Positions 61,730 to 64,000 of a stretch of DNA of 64,000 nt are shown in pieces. The stretch's first letter is position 1. Each line of letters opens with the position of its first letter. The notes under the pieces were generated by a model that saw nothing but the letters and a program-made list of their open reading frames with translations, made no database searches and was not told the origin of the DNA. The position numbers were made by a program, and so were the translations under genes. This DNA is from Mycobacterium sp. IS-3022. GTDB taxonomy: Bacteria > Actinomycetota > Actinomycetes > Mycobacteriales > Mycobacteriaceae. The stretch spans positions 186,001 through 250,000 of the forward strand of contig NZ_LQIN01000023.1 of assembly GCF_001500065.1 (NCBI RefSeq), given 5' to 3'.

Positions 61730-63055
61730 TCAGCGGCCCTTGCTCAGGGCCTCGGCGGCCGCGTCGGCCCACTGCCGCCACTGCTCGGCGCTGGCCCGCG
61801 CCTCCGCGGCGTCCTTGTCCCGCCCGGCCGCGGCCGCCTTCTCGGCCTGGCGCTCGAATTGCTCTGCGCGGGCACGGAACTGGTCGGCGCGCGCCTGCGC
61901 TTCCGGGTCCACGCCGTGCGTCGGCGTCTCGCGCACCTTCTTCTCGATCGCGCGCAGTCGCCGCTCCAACTCGGCGGCGCGCTCGCGGGGCACTTTGCCG
62001 ATCGCGTCCCACTTGTCGCCGATCACGCGCAGCGCAGCTCGCGCCGCGTCGAGATCGGAGGTGTCGATCTTCTCCGCCTCGGCCAGCAGCGCCTCCTTGG
62101 CCTCGGCGTTGGCGCGGAACTCGGCGTCGCGTTCGGCGGTGACCGCGTTGCGGGCGGTGAAGAACTTGTCCTGCGCCGCCTTGAACCGCTGCCAGAGCGC
62201 GTCGTCGACATCCTTGGCCGCGCGGCCCGCCGCCTTCCACTCGGTCAGCAATTCGCGGAACGCCGCGCTCGTCGGGCCCCAGTCCGTCGAATCGGCCAAC
62301 TCCTCGGCGCGCACGCACAGCGCCTCCTTGGCCTGCCGGGCGCCCGCGCGTTCACGGTCGAGTTCGGCGAAATGCGAACCGCGCCTTCGGTTGAACTGTT
62401 CGCGCGCGGCCGAGTAGCGCTTCCACAGGGCGTCGTCGGTCTTGCGATCCAGGCCGCTGATCGTGCGCCACTCGTCGAGAATCTCGCGCAGCCGGTCGCC
62501 GGCGACCTTCCAGTGGGTGGCGTTGGCGGCGAGGTCCTCGGCCTCGGCGGCCAACGCCTCCTTGCGGGCGGTCTGGGCGGCGCGGTGCTCCTCGCGGCGC
62601 GCCTTGTCCGCCTGCGCGGTCTCGTCGGCGTGGGCGATGATCGCCTGCAGTCGGGCGGCGATCGCGTCGACGTCGCCGAGCACATGAGCGGTCGGCAGTG
62701 TTTCGGCCAGCGCCTGGGCGGCCGCCTTGATCTTGCGGGCGTCGCCGGTGCCGGACTCCAACCGGCGCTCCATCAGCGCAACCTCGGTGTGCAGATCGTC
62801 GAAGCGCCTACCGAAGTGCGCGAACGCCGCCTCGGTGTCGCCGGCCTGCCAGGACCCGATGACCCGCTCACCTGAGCCGGTGACGAGCCACACCGTGCCG
62901 TCGGGGTCGACTCGGCCGAACCGGTGCGGATCGCTGGACGGCGGCGCGGCCACCGTCGGCGCGGGGCGCCCTGGCCGGGGGACGGGCCGCGGCGGACCGG
63001 GCCGGGGAGCGGGTTTGGGCGAGGAGGACTGGCCTCCCGGCTCGCTGGTCGTCAT
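61730..63055 (-). CDS. DUF349 domain-containing protein (Rv2731-like)
   Basis: The 441-residue protein starts with a Pro/Arg-rich tail ([19 protein letters not shown]), then an [19 protein letters not shown] beta domain (here [16 protein letters not shown]) and a long all-helical region of several DUF349 repeats ([20 protein letters not shown] and the like) that should form coiled coil. Function is unknown. The position and size match M. tuberculosis Rv2731. ATG 63055 begins MTTSEPGG. The longer frame has no support. Confidence 0.82.
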   Translation of the reverse strand: MTTSEPGGQSSSPKPAPRPGPPRPVPRPGRPAPTVAAPPSSDPHRFGRVDPDGTVWLVTGSGERVIGSWQAGDTEAAFAHFGRRFDDLHTEVALMERRLESGTGDARKIKAAAQALAETLPTAHVLGDVDAIAARLQAIIAHADETAQADKARREEHRAAQTARKEALAAEAEDLAANATHWKVAGDRLREILDEWRTISGLDRKTDDALWKRYSAAREQFNRRRGSHFAELDRERAGARQAKEALCVRAEELADSTDWGPTSAAFRELLTEWKAAGRAAKDVDDALWQRFKAAQDKFFTARNAVTAERDAEFRANAEAKEALLAEAEKIDTSDLDAARAALRVIGDKWDAIGKVPRERAAELERRLRAIEKKVRETPTHGVDPEAQARADQFRARAEQFERQAEKAAAAGRDKDAAEARASAEQWRQWADAAAEALSKGR

Positions 63056-63214
63056 GTCCCTATCCTCGTGCCCTCCGCGCGGACCACCGCGCACCTGCCG
63101 CGCACCGCGGCGCCTGATCGCTGTCGAACGCTATTCAAACAGGTCGCCGCGACGCATGCGCACGGGTTTCGCCAGGACTTGCCTAAGCTCAGCGGCTGTG
63201 GCGGGAGGACTGCG

Positions 63215-64000
63215 ATGACCGGACTGAACGGCGAGGCGGACCTCGCCGCTCTGCTCGCGCTCGGCGCAGCGTTGTTCGTCGCGATCGGCGATGTGATCCA
63301 CCTGCGCCAGGCGCAGGAGGTCACCGACGAATCGGTCAGCCACATGGCGCTGTTCACGCGGCTGCTCCGCGATCGGCGGTGGTGGCTCGGCAGCGCCGTC
63401 GCGGCCGGGGGATTCGCATTGCAGGCTGCGGCGCTGGGCCTCGGTTCGGTACTGCTCGTGCAGGCGCTGCTGGTCACGTCGCTGCTGTTCGCGCTGCCGA
63501 TCCACGCCCGACAGGAGCGGCGCCGCGTGACGCGCTGGGAGTGGACCTGGGCCGTGCTGTTGGCGGCGTCGGTCGCGGTGATCGTGACCGTGGGCAACCC
63601 GACCGCGGGCCAGTCCCGCGCCTCCTGGGAGACGTGGACGGCGGTCATCGCCGTGCTGGGCCCGGCGCTGGTGCTGTGCGTGATCGGTGCGAGCATCTGG
63701 AAGGGCCCGGTGAGCGCGGTGCTGCTCGCGCTGGTGTCCGGGGCGCTGTGGGGTCTGTTCGCGGTGCTGACCAAGGGCGTCGTCGACCGGCTCGACGACG
63801 GGCTGTGGGCACTGCTGCGCACGCCCGAGTTGTATGTGTGGGCGATGGTCGCCGTCGCCGGGACGGCATGGCAGCAGGCGTCGTTCCGGGCGGGGTCGCT
63901 GACCGCGTCGCTGCCGGCGATGACGGTCGCCGAACCGGTGGTCGCGTCGGTGCTCGGCGTCGTCGTCCTGGGGGAGGCGCTGCGGCCGGGGGAGGCGGGT
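63215..64000 (+). CDS. DMT superfamily permease (EamA-like), 3' end beyond window
   Basis: The 262 visible codons encode about eight to nine hydrophobic segments. The two-fold EamA pattern appears in LQAAALGLGSVLLVQALLVT and, in the second half, QQASFRAGSLTASLPAMTVAEPVV followed by VLGVVVLGEAL. The gene probably corresponds to M. tuberculosis Rv2729c. ATG 63215 follows GGGAGG. It runs off the window end, so the C-terminus and stop are not seen. The transported compound is unknown. Confidence 0.75.
   Translation, partial: MTGLNGEADLAALLALGAALFVAIGDVIHLRQAQEVTDESVSHMALFTRLLRDRRWWLGSAVAAGGFALQAAALGLGSVLLVQALLVTSLLFALPIHARQERRRVTRWEWTWAVLLAASVAVIVTVGNPTAGQSRASWETWTAVIAVLGPALVLCVIGASIWKGPVSAVLLALVSGALWGLFAVLTKGVVDRLDDGLWALLRTPELYVWAMVAVAGTAWQQASFRAGSLTASLPAMTVAEPVVASVLGVVVLGEALRPGEAG

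Overview
This window comes from a high-GC actinobacterial chromosome, almost certainly a Mycobacterium/Mycolicibacterium species. Gene order follows the M. tuberculosis Rv2836c-Rv2729c segment closely: dinF end, echA16, pptH-pptT-truB, mntR/sirR, ribF, rpsO, pnp, pepR, ald/aldR, dapB, thyA-dfrA, thyX-dapA-rnj, ftsK, argA, pgsA3, clgR-pspA-pspM, recA-recX, miaB and a DUF349 gene. These assignments come from recognising protein motifs and synteny by eye; no database search was run.

Layout. 1-7.8 kb: a partial MATE transporter, a methyltransferase, EchA16, two small DUF genes, a CocE/NonD hydrolase, and a TetR regulator whose palindromic operator sits in front of a sulfotransferase/lipocalin-like gene pair. 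7.9-16.9 kb: a core block with phosphopantetheine cycling (pptH, pptT), truB, mntR, ribF, rpsO, pnp and the M16 protease pepR. 17-25.9 kb: a class A beta-lactamase lipoprotein, alanine dehydrogenase with its Lrp-type regulator, dapB with small membrane and flavodoxin genes, a CitE-like lyase, dienelactone hydrolase, thyA and dfrA. 25.9-31.4 kb: an accessory island in the dfrA-thyX interval, a position that carries vapBC and hsd genes in M. tuberculosis. It holds a long hairpin, an AlkZ-like protein, vapBC, cyanase with the decayed tail of a formate/nitrite-type transporter, and a four-gene leaderless operon: two WXG100 proteins, a 416-residue polymorphic-toxin-like protein and a probable immunity protein. 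31.4-45.2 kb: core metabolism and division (thyX, dapA, rnj, ftsK, argA, pgsA3) and the clgR-pspA-pspM envelope-stress module. 45.2-48.1 kb: recA interrupted by a 368-residue intein at the site used in M. leprae, then recX. 48.1-64 kb: an F420-type oxidoreductase, the glutamate transporter gluABCD, miaB, lipoproteins, a GH15/glucose-dehydrogenase pair, a SigF-like sigma factor, an HtrA-like lipoprotein protease, two LpqH-like lipoproteins, a DUF349 protein and a DMT-family permease running off the end.

Regulation. At least twenty starts show the mycobacterial leaderless architecture (TANNNT followed 5-8 nt later by ATG/GTG), often in divergent pairs, and these fixed many start choices. recA carries a LexA box and a PafBC-type promoter. 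clgR carries a SigE-type promoter. rpsO and pnp have structured leaders. No tRNA, rRNA, CRISPR array or intact insertion sequence was found.
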